From Caldilinea sp. (GTDB taxonomy: Bacteria > Chloroflexota > Anaerolineae > Caldilineales > Caldilineaceae), in assembly GCA_026389955.1 (NCBI GenBank), contig JAPLGY010000328.1, positions 1 through 9,252 on the forward strand: DNA of 9,252 nt, read 5' to 3'. A program made the translations under genes and the position numbers. The number at the start of each line of letters is the position of its first letter. The stretch's first letter is position 1. The notes below the pieces were generated by a model. It ran no database searches. It was given only the letters and a program-made list of their open reading frames with translations, and was not told the DNA's origin. Shown piece after piece: positions 1 to 6,031 of this stretch.

Positions 1-86
1 ACATGGCGCGCGGGCGCGAACGCGGCCTCGACGCCGCGCTGCTCGACCGCCTCGAACTCGACGATGCCTGCATCGACGCGATGATC
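1..86 (+). CDS. proA: Glutamate-5-semialdehyde dehydrogenase (ProA) internal fragment
   Basis: Read from base 3 in frame, this stretch gives MARGRERGLDAALLDRLELD and then DACIDAM. That closely matches the conserved N-terminal part of ProA, the enzyme reducing gamma-glutamyl phosphate to glutamate semialdehyde in proline synthesis. The family pattern is an ARGRE-x-GLDAALLDRL block followed by A-R-I-x-x-M. The fragment enters from the left edge without a start, and the resemblance stops at about base 83-86. Beyond that the frame holds no ProA-like residues and meets a stop at about base 141. The segment is richer in GC than the rest of the window. It lies antisense to the end of the znuB frame, so it is probably foreign to this locus. 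The identification rests on about 27 residues recalled from family knowledge. Confidence 0.6.
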
Positions 87-646
87 GCAGCAGCCAACGA
101 CAGGGCAAAAAGCGTGTCCACCCACTGGGTGCGCACGCCGTAGACCTGCGCCACTTCAGCGTCAAAGGTGGTGAACAGGAGCTGTTTGTACAACAACAGG
201 ATGGCCGCTGCCACCAGCAGCGCAATGGCCGCCACCACACCGACCTGCTCCCAGGTGACCCCCAAAATATTGCCAAAAAGCGCTGCGTCGAAGGACTGTG
301 TAAAACGCCGGTAGCGGCTGATCAGCGCCACCCCCACCGCAAAACTGGCGGTCGTGATCACCCCGATCGCCGCGTCTGCCCCGATCCGGGTGCGGCGCAC
401 GGTCTGGTTGATCAACACGGCGGTCAGAAATCCCCACAGCCCTGCCCCCACATAGAAATCCCACTGCATCACATAGGAGACGACAGCCCCCCCGAAGATC
501 GCATGGGAGAGACCATGGCCGATATAGCTCATGCCGCGCAGCACAATGTAGACCCCCAACAGACCGCAGAGGGCGCCCGACAGCACCGCCACACTCAGCC
601 CCGTGCGAAAGAACTCGTAGGCAAAGGGTTCAATCAGCCACTGCAT
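2..646 (-). CDS. znuB: Zinc/manganese ABC transporter permease, 3' end replaced (partial)
   Basis: This is a membrane permease of the ABC-3 family (ZnuB/MntB/TroC), the channel subunit for zinc or manganese import. It starts at ATG 646 with a CCTGAGGAG ribosome site 10 bases upstream, and it overlaps the ATPase gene by 17 bases, suggesting translational coupling. Visible family features are the first helix (about residues 14-36), the RGMSYIGHGLSHAIFGG block (37-53), several hydrophobic segments, and the FALSLAAAIIASMQ block ending at Q193. Family members usually run to about 270-300 residues, with a VLGV-type continuation after SMQ. Here the frame instead passes into a Ser/Arg-rich run of about 20 residues with no membrane character. 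That run is the antisense of a proA fragment, and the frame is still open at the window edge. The last two or three helices are missing. Zinc rather than manganese is inferred from the binding protein. Confidence 0.85.
   Translation of the reverse strand, partial: MQWLIEPFAYEFFRTGLSVAVLSGALCGLLGVYIVLRGMSYIGHGLSHAIFGGAVVSYVMQWDFYVGAGLWGFLTAVLINQTVRRTRIGADAAIGVITTASFAVGVALISRYRRFTQSFDAALFGNILGVTWEQVGVVAAIALLVAAAILLLYKQLLFTTFDAEVAQVYGVRTQWVDTLFALSLAAAIIASMQASSSSRRSSSAASRPRSRPRAM
68..86. other. Junction segment shared by znuB and proA readings
   Basis: These 19 or so bases can be read as the IIASMQ end of the permease on the minus strand and as CIDAMI of ProA on the plus strand. Family resemblance for the permease holds only to the right of this segment, and for ProA only to the left. 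It therefore marks the breakpoint, either a short-overlap assembly join or a microhomology-type rearrangement. The exact limits are approximate. Confidence 0.55.
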
Positions 647-1514
647 GGCGCACACGCTCCTCAGGAGGACGGGATGAATTCTGGCCGCCGACGGTTTCCA
701 CAACGGGATGGCCCAACACCGGCTGCGGCAAAATTTCTTGGAGCGTATGGGCGTGCGGGCGCTGGTGGACGAGCAGCGCCCCGTTGTGGCGCACCACAAC
801 CATCTCGCTCCGATAGGTCTCGCTGAGGACAGCCTCGGTGAAAACCTGCTCGGGCGGCCCTTCTGCAACCACAGTTCGGTTCAGGCAGACAAGCCAGGGC
901 ACATGTGCGGCCGCCGCGTTCAGGTCGTGGGTCGTCATTAGAATTGTCAGCCCCTGCCGGTTGAGATCTGCCAGCAGATGCAGAATCGTTTCCGCCGTGC
1001 GCATGTCCACCCCGCTGGTCGGCTCATCCAGCACCAGCAGGTCGGGACGGGAAATCAGCGCACGGGCCAGAAAAACCCGCTGCTGTTGCCCGCCCGACAG
1101 CGCACGGATATGGCGGGCAGCCAGGGAGCCGATCTCGAGCTGCTCCAGCATCTCTCGGGCCTCCCTGCGGTCGGCAACACTGTGCCAGGGTCCCCAGCCG
1201 CTCCGCCGCACACGCCCCATCAGCACCACCTGTTCGACCGTCACCGGAAAATTCCAGTCGACCGTTTCTAGCTGGGGAACATAGCCGATCCGTCCAGATT
1301 GACGCCCATCGATCTGCTCCCCATCCAACGCTGCCGTGCCGCGCGTCGGACGCAACAGCCCCAGCACCAGCTTGAGCAGGCTGGTCTTGCCCGCCCCGCT
1401 GGGCCCGACCAATCCGGCAAATTGTCCGCGATGCAGGTGCAGCGACACATCGCTCAAAACCGGGACGGCGTTGTACCCAAATGTGACGTTGTGTACTTCA
1501 ACCAATGGGCGCAC
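630..1514 (-). CDS. znuC: Zinc/manganese ABC transporter ATP-binding protein
   Basis: This is the cytoplasmic ATPase that powers metal import through the adjacent permease. All nucleotide-binding motifs are present: Walker A GPSGAGKT (residues 37-44), Q-loop Q81 in YVPQ, ABC signature LSGGQQQR (139-146), Walker B LLVLDEP (159-165) and the switch histidine H196 in TTHDLN. The MGRVRR-type stretch after the Q-loop (99-104) is typical of the ZnuC/MntA/TroB branch. The start is GTG at 1514, 9 bases after the znuA stop, and its GAGGG ribosome site lies in the end of znuA. The protein is 294 residues, somewhat longer than the usual 240-260, because of a polar C-terminal tail from about residue 250. 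The stop overlaps the permease start. Assignment to zinc rather than manganese depends on context. Confidence 0.93.
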   Translation of the reverse strand: MRPLVEVHNVTFGYNAVPVLSDVSLHLHRGQFAGLVGPSGAGKTSLLKLVLGLLRPTRGTAALDGEQIDGRQSGRIGYVPQLETVDWNFPVTVEQVVLMGRVRRSGWGPWHSVADRREAREMLEQLEIGSLAARHIRALSGGQQQRVFLARALISRPDLLVLDEPTSGVDMRTAETILHLLADLNRQGLTILMTTHDLNAAAAHVPWLVCLNRTVVAEGPPEQVFTEAVLSETYRSEMVVVRHNGALLVHQRPHAHTLQEILPQPVLGHPVVETVGGQNSSRPPEERVRHAVAD

Positions 1515-1523
1515 GGTTGTCCC

Positions 1524-2546
1524 TCACTGGCTTTGCTCGACGCGGCTGTCTGTGCCGGGAATGTTGCGTGTGTCAAAGGCGTCGAAGATCGTCGGGTCCC
1601 CCCCCAGAGCGGCAGCCATCGTGCGCAGATTGGCGGCCATCAGCCCCAAGTAAGAATGTTGGTCGTCCCCCGGCTGGCCCGGCAGGTCGTCGTCACGCAG
1701 GTCATCGACGTAGACGGCCCCCGTCTCACGCGCGATCTGCTCGAGCACCGTCGACGGAAAGACTTCCGAGCCGAAAATGGCCGGCACCTGCTCGGCCTTG
1801 AGCTGGTCGATGAGCGCCGCCAACTCGCGCGCCGACGGTTCGGCAAAATCCGACGGCTGGATCGCACCGACCACCGTCATGCCGTAGACCGGCGCAAAAT
1901 AGGCCCACGAGTCGTGATAGGTCAACAATTTTCGATTTTCTGGCGGAATGCTCTCCACCGTCTCCCGGATCGCACCATCCAGCGCCTCGATCCGCTCGGC
2001 CAAAAGGGCATAGTTGGCTGCATAGTATTCGGCATGCTGCGGGTCGCGTTCGCTCAGCTTGTCGCGCACGATCTCCGCATACCGGAGCGCATAGAAAGGG
2101 TTGGGCCACAGATGAGGGTTGGGGCTGCCAGCCTCAAGCGGGAATGAAAAATCGTAGACATACGCTTCAGGCGTGATCGTCTGGTCGCCCAACAGCACGA
2201 TCTCACTCTGCTCGCTTGCATTGGCCTCGGCCAGCCGCAACACCGACTCCTCCAGCTTGAGCCCGTTGATGAAGATCAGATCCGCGTCGGCCAGCTGACG
2301 AACATCTGAAGGTGCCGGCTCGTATGTGTGCGAGTTGACACCCTCCGGCACGATGCCGACGATCACAGCCCGGTCTCCGGCGATGTTGTAGACAAGGTTG
2401 GTGATCGGGGAGACGGTCGTGACGATCCGCAGCATGTCAGGCTCGGCTGCCTCTGGGCTGACAGGAGCCAGCCCCGGCGCCGCACAGCCGGCCGCCAGCC
2501 ACAGCCCTGCCAACCAAAGGGCCCCGTTCGAAAGTGCTCGTATCAT
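1524..2546 (-). CDS. znuA: Zinc-binding lipoprotein of ABC transporter (cluster A-I binding protein)
   Basis: This is the extracytoplasmic binding protein of the ZnuA/TroA/PsaA family, which delivers metal to the ZnuBC complex. It starts at ATG 2546 with an AAAGGA site 7 bases upstream. A lipoprotein signal is visible: hydrophobic residues 8-19, then the lipobox LAAGC with lipidated C21. Metal-ligand positions follow the family: H73 in NSHTYEP, H145 in NPHLWPN, H211 in YHDSWAYF, and probably an aspartate in YVDDLRDD (281-282). A histidine at the third position, rather than the glutamate of PsaA/MntC-type manganese proteins, favours zinc, although TroA has the same set and binds both. The long His-rich loop found before the second histidine in many ZnuA proteins is absent; the stretch at 110-140 is acidic and unremarkable. 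The length of 340 residues is normal. Confidence 0.92.
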   Translation of the reverse strand: MIRALSNGALWLAGLWLAAGCAAPGLAPVSPEAAEPDMLRIVTTVSPITNLVYNIAGDRAVIVGIVPEGVNSHTYEPAPSDVRQLADADLIFINGLKLEESVLRLAEANASEQSEIVLLGDQTITPEAYVYDFSFPLEAGSPNPHLWPNPFYALRYAEIVRDKLSERDPQHAEYYAANYALLAERIEALDGAIRETVESIPPENRKLLTYHDSWAYFAPVYGMTVVGAIQPSDFAEPSARELAALIDQLKAEQVPAIFGSEVFPSTVLEQIARETGAVYVDDLRDDDLPGQPGDDQHSYLGLMAANLRTMAAALGGDPTIFDAFDTRNIPGTDSRVEQSQ

Positions 2547-2556
2547 GCCTGGTTCC

Positions 2557-2611
2557 TTTGCAAAAATAGCTGAACAACAAAAGTGAAATTCTATTTTCTC
2601 GTTTTTGCAAA
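2557..2611. repeat. 10-bp inverted repeat in znuA leader
   Basis: TTTGCAAAAA (2557-2566) and its exact reverse complement TTTTTGCAAA (2602-2611) flank a 35-base interval in the znuA leader. The znuA-proximal arm abuts the AAAGGA ribosome site, so the folded transcript could affect translation start. Alternatively the arms could be two protein-binding half-sites, since each contains the palindrome TTGCAA. Confidence 0.4.
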
Positions 2612-2619
2612 CAATTGCA
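2588..2619 (-). promoter_or_regulatory. Candidate znuACB promoter with overlapping dyad operator
   Basis: Upstream of znuA the sequence becomes AT-rich compared with its surroundings. On the minus strand a TTGTTT (2614-2609) and a TAGAAT (2593-2588) are 15 bases apart, a short but possible sigma70 spacing. A dyad TGCAA-N4-TTGCA (2606-2619) covers the -35 candidate, where a Zur/Fur-type repressor would be expected to bind. The motif does not match the enterobacterial or Bacillus Zur consensus, so the assignment is an inference from position and symmetry. Confidence 0.3.
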
Positions 2620-2673
2620 TGTGCGATTCCTTACAAAACAAGCAAGCTCACCGAAAGTGTGGGGGAGGCCGGT

Positions 2674-3111
2674 TTATGATTGAGCTGCTAGCGAATGCCC
2701 GGTGCAGGTCTGGCACCAGCCAAAAATGACTGTGTGGTCGACGTCCGCCACAAAGGCGTAGTGCAAGCGCAGCGCTGATGTCAGCGGTTCGAACAGTTCG
2801 TGCGAAAATTCAAACGAGCGCCCGCAGCTGCGGCAGACGGCATGGTGGTGGGTGGCGTGGGTGTGCAGCGCGTAGGCGGTGGCGCCGGTCCCCATGTTCG
2901 CTTCGGTCATCAGATCCAACTCCAGCAACAGCTCGAGTGTGCGATAGATGGTGGCCAGGTTGATGTAGCTGTTGACCTGCTGGACATGGGTGTAGATCTG
3001 CTCGGCGGTCATATGGCCAGGGAGCTGTTCGATCGCCTCCAAAATGATTGCCCGCTGCGGGGTCACGCGCAGCCCGCGCGCTCTAAGTGCGTCGAGTAAA
3101 ATGGTCGGCAA
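2674..3111 (-). CDS. zur: Fur-family metalloregulator, probably the zinc repressor Zur
   Basis: This is a DNA-binding repressor of the Fur family. The N-terminal winged helix is clear, with RGLRVTPQR (12-20) and the recognition region INLATIYRTLELL (50-62). The dimerisation part carries HTHATHHH (83-90) and the two structural-zinc pairs CRSC (93-96) and CQTC (133-136). I chose a TTG start at 3111 because AGGAG lies 7 bases upstream and the Fur homology begins immediately, giving the usual 145 residues. In-frame ATG 3159 and GTG 3168 would add 16 or 19 unlike residues and have no good ribosome site. Fur, Zur and PerR cannot be separated by motif alone here. Zur is inferred from the zinc-type znuACB genes that follow on the same strand after 127 bases. 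Confidence 0.88.
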   Translation of the reverse strand: MPTILLDALRARGLRVTPQRAIILEAIEQLPGHMTAEQIYTHVQQVNSYINLATIYRTLELLLELDLMTEANMGTGATAYALHTHATHHHAVCRSCGRSFEFSHELFEPLTSALRLHYAFVADVDHTVIFGWCQTCTGHSLAAQS

Positions 3112-3158
3112 GGCGTGGCTCCTGGGTGGGCATAAAAACTGAAAGCTCGTTGTCTGCA

Positions 3159-3200
3159 TGCTTGCCACTGATGTGCAAGCAGCGAATATCGTAATCTTAC
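3159..3200. promoter_or_regulatory. Divergent zur / hydrolase control region with dyads
   Basis: The gap between the repressor and the divergent hydrolase holds two dyads. One is the perfect 7-bp inverted repeat TGCTTGC-N9-GCAAGCA (3159-3181). The other is GTAA-TC-TTAC (3191-3200), preceded by TC to give TCGTAAT, the half-site seen in Bacillus-type Zur boxes. The second half matches less well. Autoregulation by the Fur-family protein, possibly also covering the hydrolase operon, is plausible but inferred. No convincing -35/-10 pair was identified. Confidence 0.35.
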
Positions 3201-3228
3201 TGCACAGTTACAAAGGAACCAAGAGAGC

Positions 3229-4113
3229 ATGGTCGATCGCAAAGCCGAAGAACCTGCGGAGCAATGGGTGGCCTTGCCGGACCGGGGGGAAGAAATTCGG
3301 CTGCATACGCTGCAGTGGGCAGGGGAGGGGCGTCCTTTTGTCCTGCTGCACGGGCTGGCCAGCAACGCGACCACCTGGTCTGCCGTCGCGCGCCGGCTGG
3401 CGGCGGCTGGCCACCGTGTCGTCGCTGTGGACCAGCGTGGGCACGGACGCAGTGACAAGCCGGAGAGCGGCTACGATTTTGCTGCGGTCGTCGCTGACCT
3501 GCACGCGCTGCTCGCTGTGCTTGCGCTGGACGAACCGGTGATCGCCGGTCAGTCGTGGGGAGGGAACGTGGTGCTGGCATACGGGGCCTGCTATCCTGGG
3601 CAAGCCCATCGGCTGGTCTTTGTCGACGGTGGTTTTCTGGATCTGCAGGGGCGCCCTGGCATGAACTGGGAACGGACAGCGAGCGAACTGCGTCCTCCGC
3701 CGTTGGCCGGCACCCCGCGCGCGCAGCTGGCAGCTCGGCTGCGCCAGCACCACCCAGACTGGTCTGCAGAGGGGATCGAAGCGACGTTGGCCAATTTTGA
3801 GCAGCTGCCCGACGGCACGGTGCGCCCCTGGCTGACACTGGATCGGCATCTGCAGATCTTGCGTTCGCTTTGGGAGCAACGCCCGGCCTCCTTGTATGCG
3901 CAGGTGGCGTGTCCGGTCACGATCGTCGTTGCCGAGGAGCCCCACTCACCGGAGTGGCAGAGGCTCAAACAGCAGCAGGTCGCTGCCGCCGAACGGGGTC
4001 TGGCGCAGGTACAGGTCCACTGGCTGGCTGAGACAGCCCACGACATCCATGTGCATCGTCCTGCCACGCTGGCAGCGCTGATGCTGGCTGTCACAGAACC
4101 GAAAGGATTGTAA
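3229..4113 (+). CDS. Alpha/beta-fold hydrolase
   Basis: This is a soluble alpha/beta hydrolase (abhydrolase_1 type), probably an esterase or lactonase-like enzyme; the substrate cannot be told. The oxyanion region is VLLHGLASNATTW (38-50), followed by VDQRGHGRSDKP (67-78). The nucleophile elbow is GQSWGG (107-112) with S109, and the catalytic histidine is probably H271 in AHDIHVHRP. The acid is likely in the VVAEEP strand end (about 230-235). The length of 294 residues is normal and there is no signal peptide, so it should be cytoplasmic. The start is ATG 3229 with an AAGGA site at 3213-3217, 11 bases away. It leads a two-gene unit with the S51-like gene, whose start follows its stop by 6 bases. 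It is divergent from the repressor gene. Confidence 0.9.
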   Translation: MVDRKAEEPAEQWVALPDRGEEIRLHTLQWAGEGRPFVLLHGLASNATTWSAVARRLAAAGHRVVAVDQRGHGRSDKPESGYDFAAVVADLHALLAVLALDEPVIAGQSWGGNVVLAYGACYPGQAHRLVFVDGGFLDLQGRPGMNWERTASELRPPPLAGTPRAQLAARLRQHHPDWSAEGIEATLANFEQLPDGTVRPWLTLDRHLQILRSLWEQRPASLYAQVACPVTIVVAEEPHSPEWQRLKQQQVAAAERGLAQVQVHWLAETAHDIHVHRPATLAALMLAVTEPKGL

Positions 4114-4119
4114 GAAGCG

Positions 4120-5184
4120 ATGGTGTTGCGTCCTGGTCTGATCACGTTGTTCGGGTCGGGGGAGACTGCCCCCGGCACACAGAAGGTCTATCATGCGCTG
4201 TTCAGCCAGCTGGCTGAGCCGCCTCGTGTGGCGATCCTGGAAACACCGGCTGGATTTGAGCCCAATTCGGACTATGTCGCCGGGCAGATTGGGGCCTATC
4301 TGTGCAAGCGGCTGCAAAATTTTCGGCCGACAGTGGCGGTGGTGCCAGCACGGCGGCGTGGCACACCGTTCAGCCCAGACGAACCGGCGCTGTTGCAGCC
4401 ACTGTACAACGCCAATATGTTGTTCATGGGGCCTGGCAGCCCCACCTATGCGGTCCGCCAGCTTGCCGGTTCACTGGCCTGGCATATGCTGCGGGCGTTG
4501 CACCGCCTTGGCACCCACCTGGTCTTTTCCAGCGCCATGGTGCTGGCCTCCAGCCGATCCACGCTTCCCATCTACGAGATCTACAAGGTAGGCGAGGAGC
4601 TGCACTGGAAACCAGGGCTGGATCTTTTCGGGGATTTTGGCCTGTCGCTGATCTTGGTCTCTCACTGGAACAACGGCGACGGGGGGGAGGTGCTCGACAC
4701 CAGCCGATGTTATCTAGGTCAGGCGCGGTTTGGCCAGCTGCTGAAGCTGTTGCCCGACGACCCGCAGCGGCGGGTCGTCGGCATCGACGAAAACACGGCT
4801 CTGACGCTCGACCTGGCCGCCGGCACGTGCGTCGTGCGCGGTGCAGGCGGTGTGTCCGTTCTGCATGCCGGCACCGTGGCCCGTTTCGAGGCCGGCTCCC
4901 AGTTCGACCTGCATCTGCTGGGCAACGCACAACTGCCGGCCGCGGCAGCGGGCATCCCGGAAGAGATCTGGGGGCAGGTCCTGGCTGCCCAGAGGCACGC
5001 CCACACCGCACGCACAACCCTGCTTGCGCCAGACGCCGCCGCTTTGGGGCTGTTGCAGGAACGCACAGCGGCCCGAGAACGTCGTGACTGGTCCGAGGCC
5101 GACCGGCTGCGCCGGCAGCTGGAAACGTTGGGCTGGCGCGTGCAGGACACGCCGCAGGGACCCCAGCTGGAGGCGCTCGGCTGA
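4120..5184 (+). CDS. S51/cyanophycinase-like (class I GATase-fold) protein fused to CysS-type C-terminal domain
   Basis: The N-terminal part (about 1-270) resembles the peptidase E/cyanophycinase S51 fold. It opens with a GSGET turn (12-16), followed by VAILETPAGFEPNS (37-50) and GPGSPTYAVRQL (104-115). The likely nucleophile S138 sits in VFSSAMVLAS, where the usual GxSAG glycines are missing. PIYEIYKVGEELHWKPGLDL (150-169) and SHWNNGDGGE follow. Residues about 311-354 match the tail of cysteinyl-tRNA synthetase: ARERRDWSEADRLRRQLETLG, then VQDTPQGPQ. That tail is also described in YqeB-type proteins. No other part of CysS is present, so this is a fusion module and not a synthetase. The function is unknown: a protease or amidase, or a non-catalytic RNA- or nucleotide-related protein. 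It is probably co-expressed with the hydrolase upstream. Confidence 0.8.
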   Translation: MVLRPGLITLFGSGETAPGTQKVYHALFSQLAEPPRVAILETPAGFEPNSDYVAGQIGAYLCKRLQNFRPTVAVVPARRRGTPFSPDEPALLQPLYNANMLFMGPGSPTYAVRQLAGSLAWHMLRALHRLGTHLVFSSAMVLASSRSTLPIYEIYKVGEELHWKPGLDLFGDFGLSLILVSHWNNGDGGEVLDTSRCYLGQARFGQLLKLLPDDPQRRVVGIDENTALTLDLAAGTCVVRGAGGVSVLHAGTVARFEAGSQFDLHLLGNAQLPAAAAGIPEEIWGQVLAAQRHAHTARTTLLAPDAAALGLLQERTAARERRDWSEADRLRRQLETLGWRVQDTPQGPQLEALG

Positions 5185-5205
5185 CCCGCACCCTGCACCC
5201 TCATA

Positions 5206-5248
5206 CAGCGGCGTTGGACTCAGCGGCGTTGGACTCAGCGGCGTTGGA
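5206..5248. repeat. 15-bp tandem repeat, 2.8 copies
   Basis: The unit CAGCGGCGTTGGACT occurs at 5206-5220 and 5221-5235, with a third partial copy at 5236-5248. It straddles the stop codon of the rhomboid gene. On the minus strand each full copy repeats the last codons, QRR-stop, in the same frame because the unit is 15 bases long. Confidence 0.9.
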
Positions 5249-5843
5249 AGCGCTGTGGATGCCAGGCAAGGAAAGCGCCCCCCAGAAATCCAAAGAGATG
5301 TCCCTGCCAGGAAACTTCTGGGTGAAGCGGCAGCAGCCCCCACAACATCCCCCCGTACAAGAGCAGTGCCGCTGCAGCAATCCCCAGGGCAACCACGCTG
5401 CGCTCGCGGCCGCCGCGCGCCAGCAAATAGCCGAAGAGCCCAAAGATCACCCCGCTGCTGCCGAGATGGATCGACGCTTCACCGCCCAAAAGCCAGATCC
5501 CTGCTCCGCTTGTCAACAAAGAGACCAGCACCACCCAGAAAAAGTCGTTGATCTGCCGCACCATGACGAACCAGCCCAACACCAGCAAAGGAATCGTATT
5601 GGCGAACAGATGGCCGAAACCTGCGTGCAGCCATGGGGCGATCACAATCGCCCGCAGCCCGTCCAACGTCCGCGGCTGAATTCCCCACCCGTCGAGGGCA
5701 CCGTCCAGCACGAGCCAATCTGCCAGCTCGATCAGATAGAGCCCTGCGACCAAGGCACCCAAAATTTTTGCCTGGTGTTTTAGCCGGGAGCGCATCCGCT
5801 CTGTGCGCAGCAGCGCTGTCTCGCGCAGATCGATTTTTGCCAT
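5235..5843 (-). CDS. Rhomboid family intramembrane serine protease
   Basis: This is a polytopic membrane protease of the rhomboid family, which cleaves transmembrane segments of substrates. Key motifs are present: [11 protein letters not shown] (73-83) in the second helix region, GSSGVIFG (128-135) with nucleophile S130, and [12 protein letters not shown] (178-189) with catalytic H182. Six hydrophobic segments can be followed between residues 26 and 195. The start is placed at ATG 5843 because a GGAAGGGAAG purine-rich site precedes it and homology begins soon after. The frame is open further upstream to 6011, but that extra Arg/Gly-rich stretch has no rhomboid character. The 202-residue protein is a compact bacterial form without added domains. 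It converges on the S51-like gene, and its stop lies inside a tandem repeat. Confidence 0.9.
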   Translation of the reverse strand: MAKIDLRETALLRTERMRSRLKHQAKILGALVAGLYLIELADWLVLDGALDGWGIQPRTLDGLRAIVIAPWLHAGFGHLFANTIPLLVLGWFVMVRQINDFFWVVLVSLLTSGAGIWLLGGEASIHLGSSGVIFGLFGYLLARGGRERSVVALGIAAAALLLYGGMLWGLLPLHPEVSWQGHLFGFLGGAFLAWHPQRFQRR

Positions 5844-5906
5844 GCTCTTCCCTTCCTCTTCAATGCCATCCGCTGCGGCCGTCGATCGACGCAGCCCTTC
5901 CAGTTT

Positions 5907-5932
5907 CCGCCACCCAGCGCCGCCACCCAGCG
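5907..5932. repeat. 13-bp tandem duplication in divergent gap
   Basis: Two adjacent copies of CCGCCACCCAGCG lie between the divergent rhomboid and membrane-protein genes, and a degraded third start (CCACTGG) follows. This is probably replication slippage, with no known role. The rest of the 188-base gap holds only a weak promoter candidate: TTGACA at 6001-6006, then CAGAAT at 6025-6030 after 18 bases. That would start transcription almost at the next gene's start codon. Confidence 0.6.
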
Positions 5933-6031
5933 CCACTGGCCTGCGCTTCGACAACGGCCTCAGCGCTGGATGCTGCCAATGTATCCGCTTCTGGCCCAGG
6001 TTGACAAGCAAGCCATAGACAGGTCAGAATA

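Noticed and set aside
162..464. Minus-strand 100-codon frame inside the permease
   Set aside because: It is a shifted reading. The correct frame gives the ABC-3 permease with a start and ribosome site at 646.
1299..2147. 282-codon plus-strand frame opposite znuA and znuC
   Set aside because: It is antisense to two genes with complete motifs, and its composition has no domain-like features.
2648..2673. Possible terminator after the Fur-family gene
   Set aside because: Only a 4-bp ACCG/CGGT pairing over a long loop is seen, so it is too weak.
4987..5184. A separate cysteinyl-tRNA synthetase gene fragment
   Set aside because: The CysS-like tail is in frame with the S51-like domain, with no break, start or other CysS motif. 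A fusion fits better.
3946..5191. Long minus-strand open frames opposite the S51-like gene
   Set aside because: They are Arg/Pro/Ala-rich antisense readings of a GC-rich gene, with no family motifs.
5844..6011. N-terminal extension of the rhomboid protein up to 6011
   Set aside because: The extra residues are unlike rhomboids and contain a tandem repeat. A better ribosome site precedes ATG 5843.
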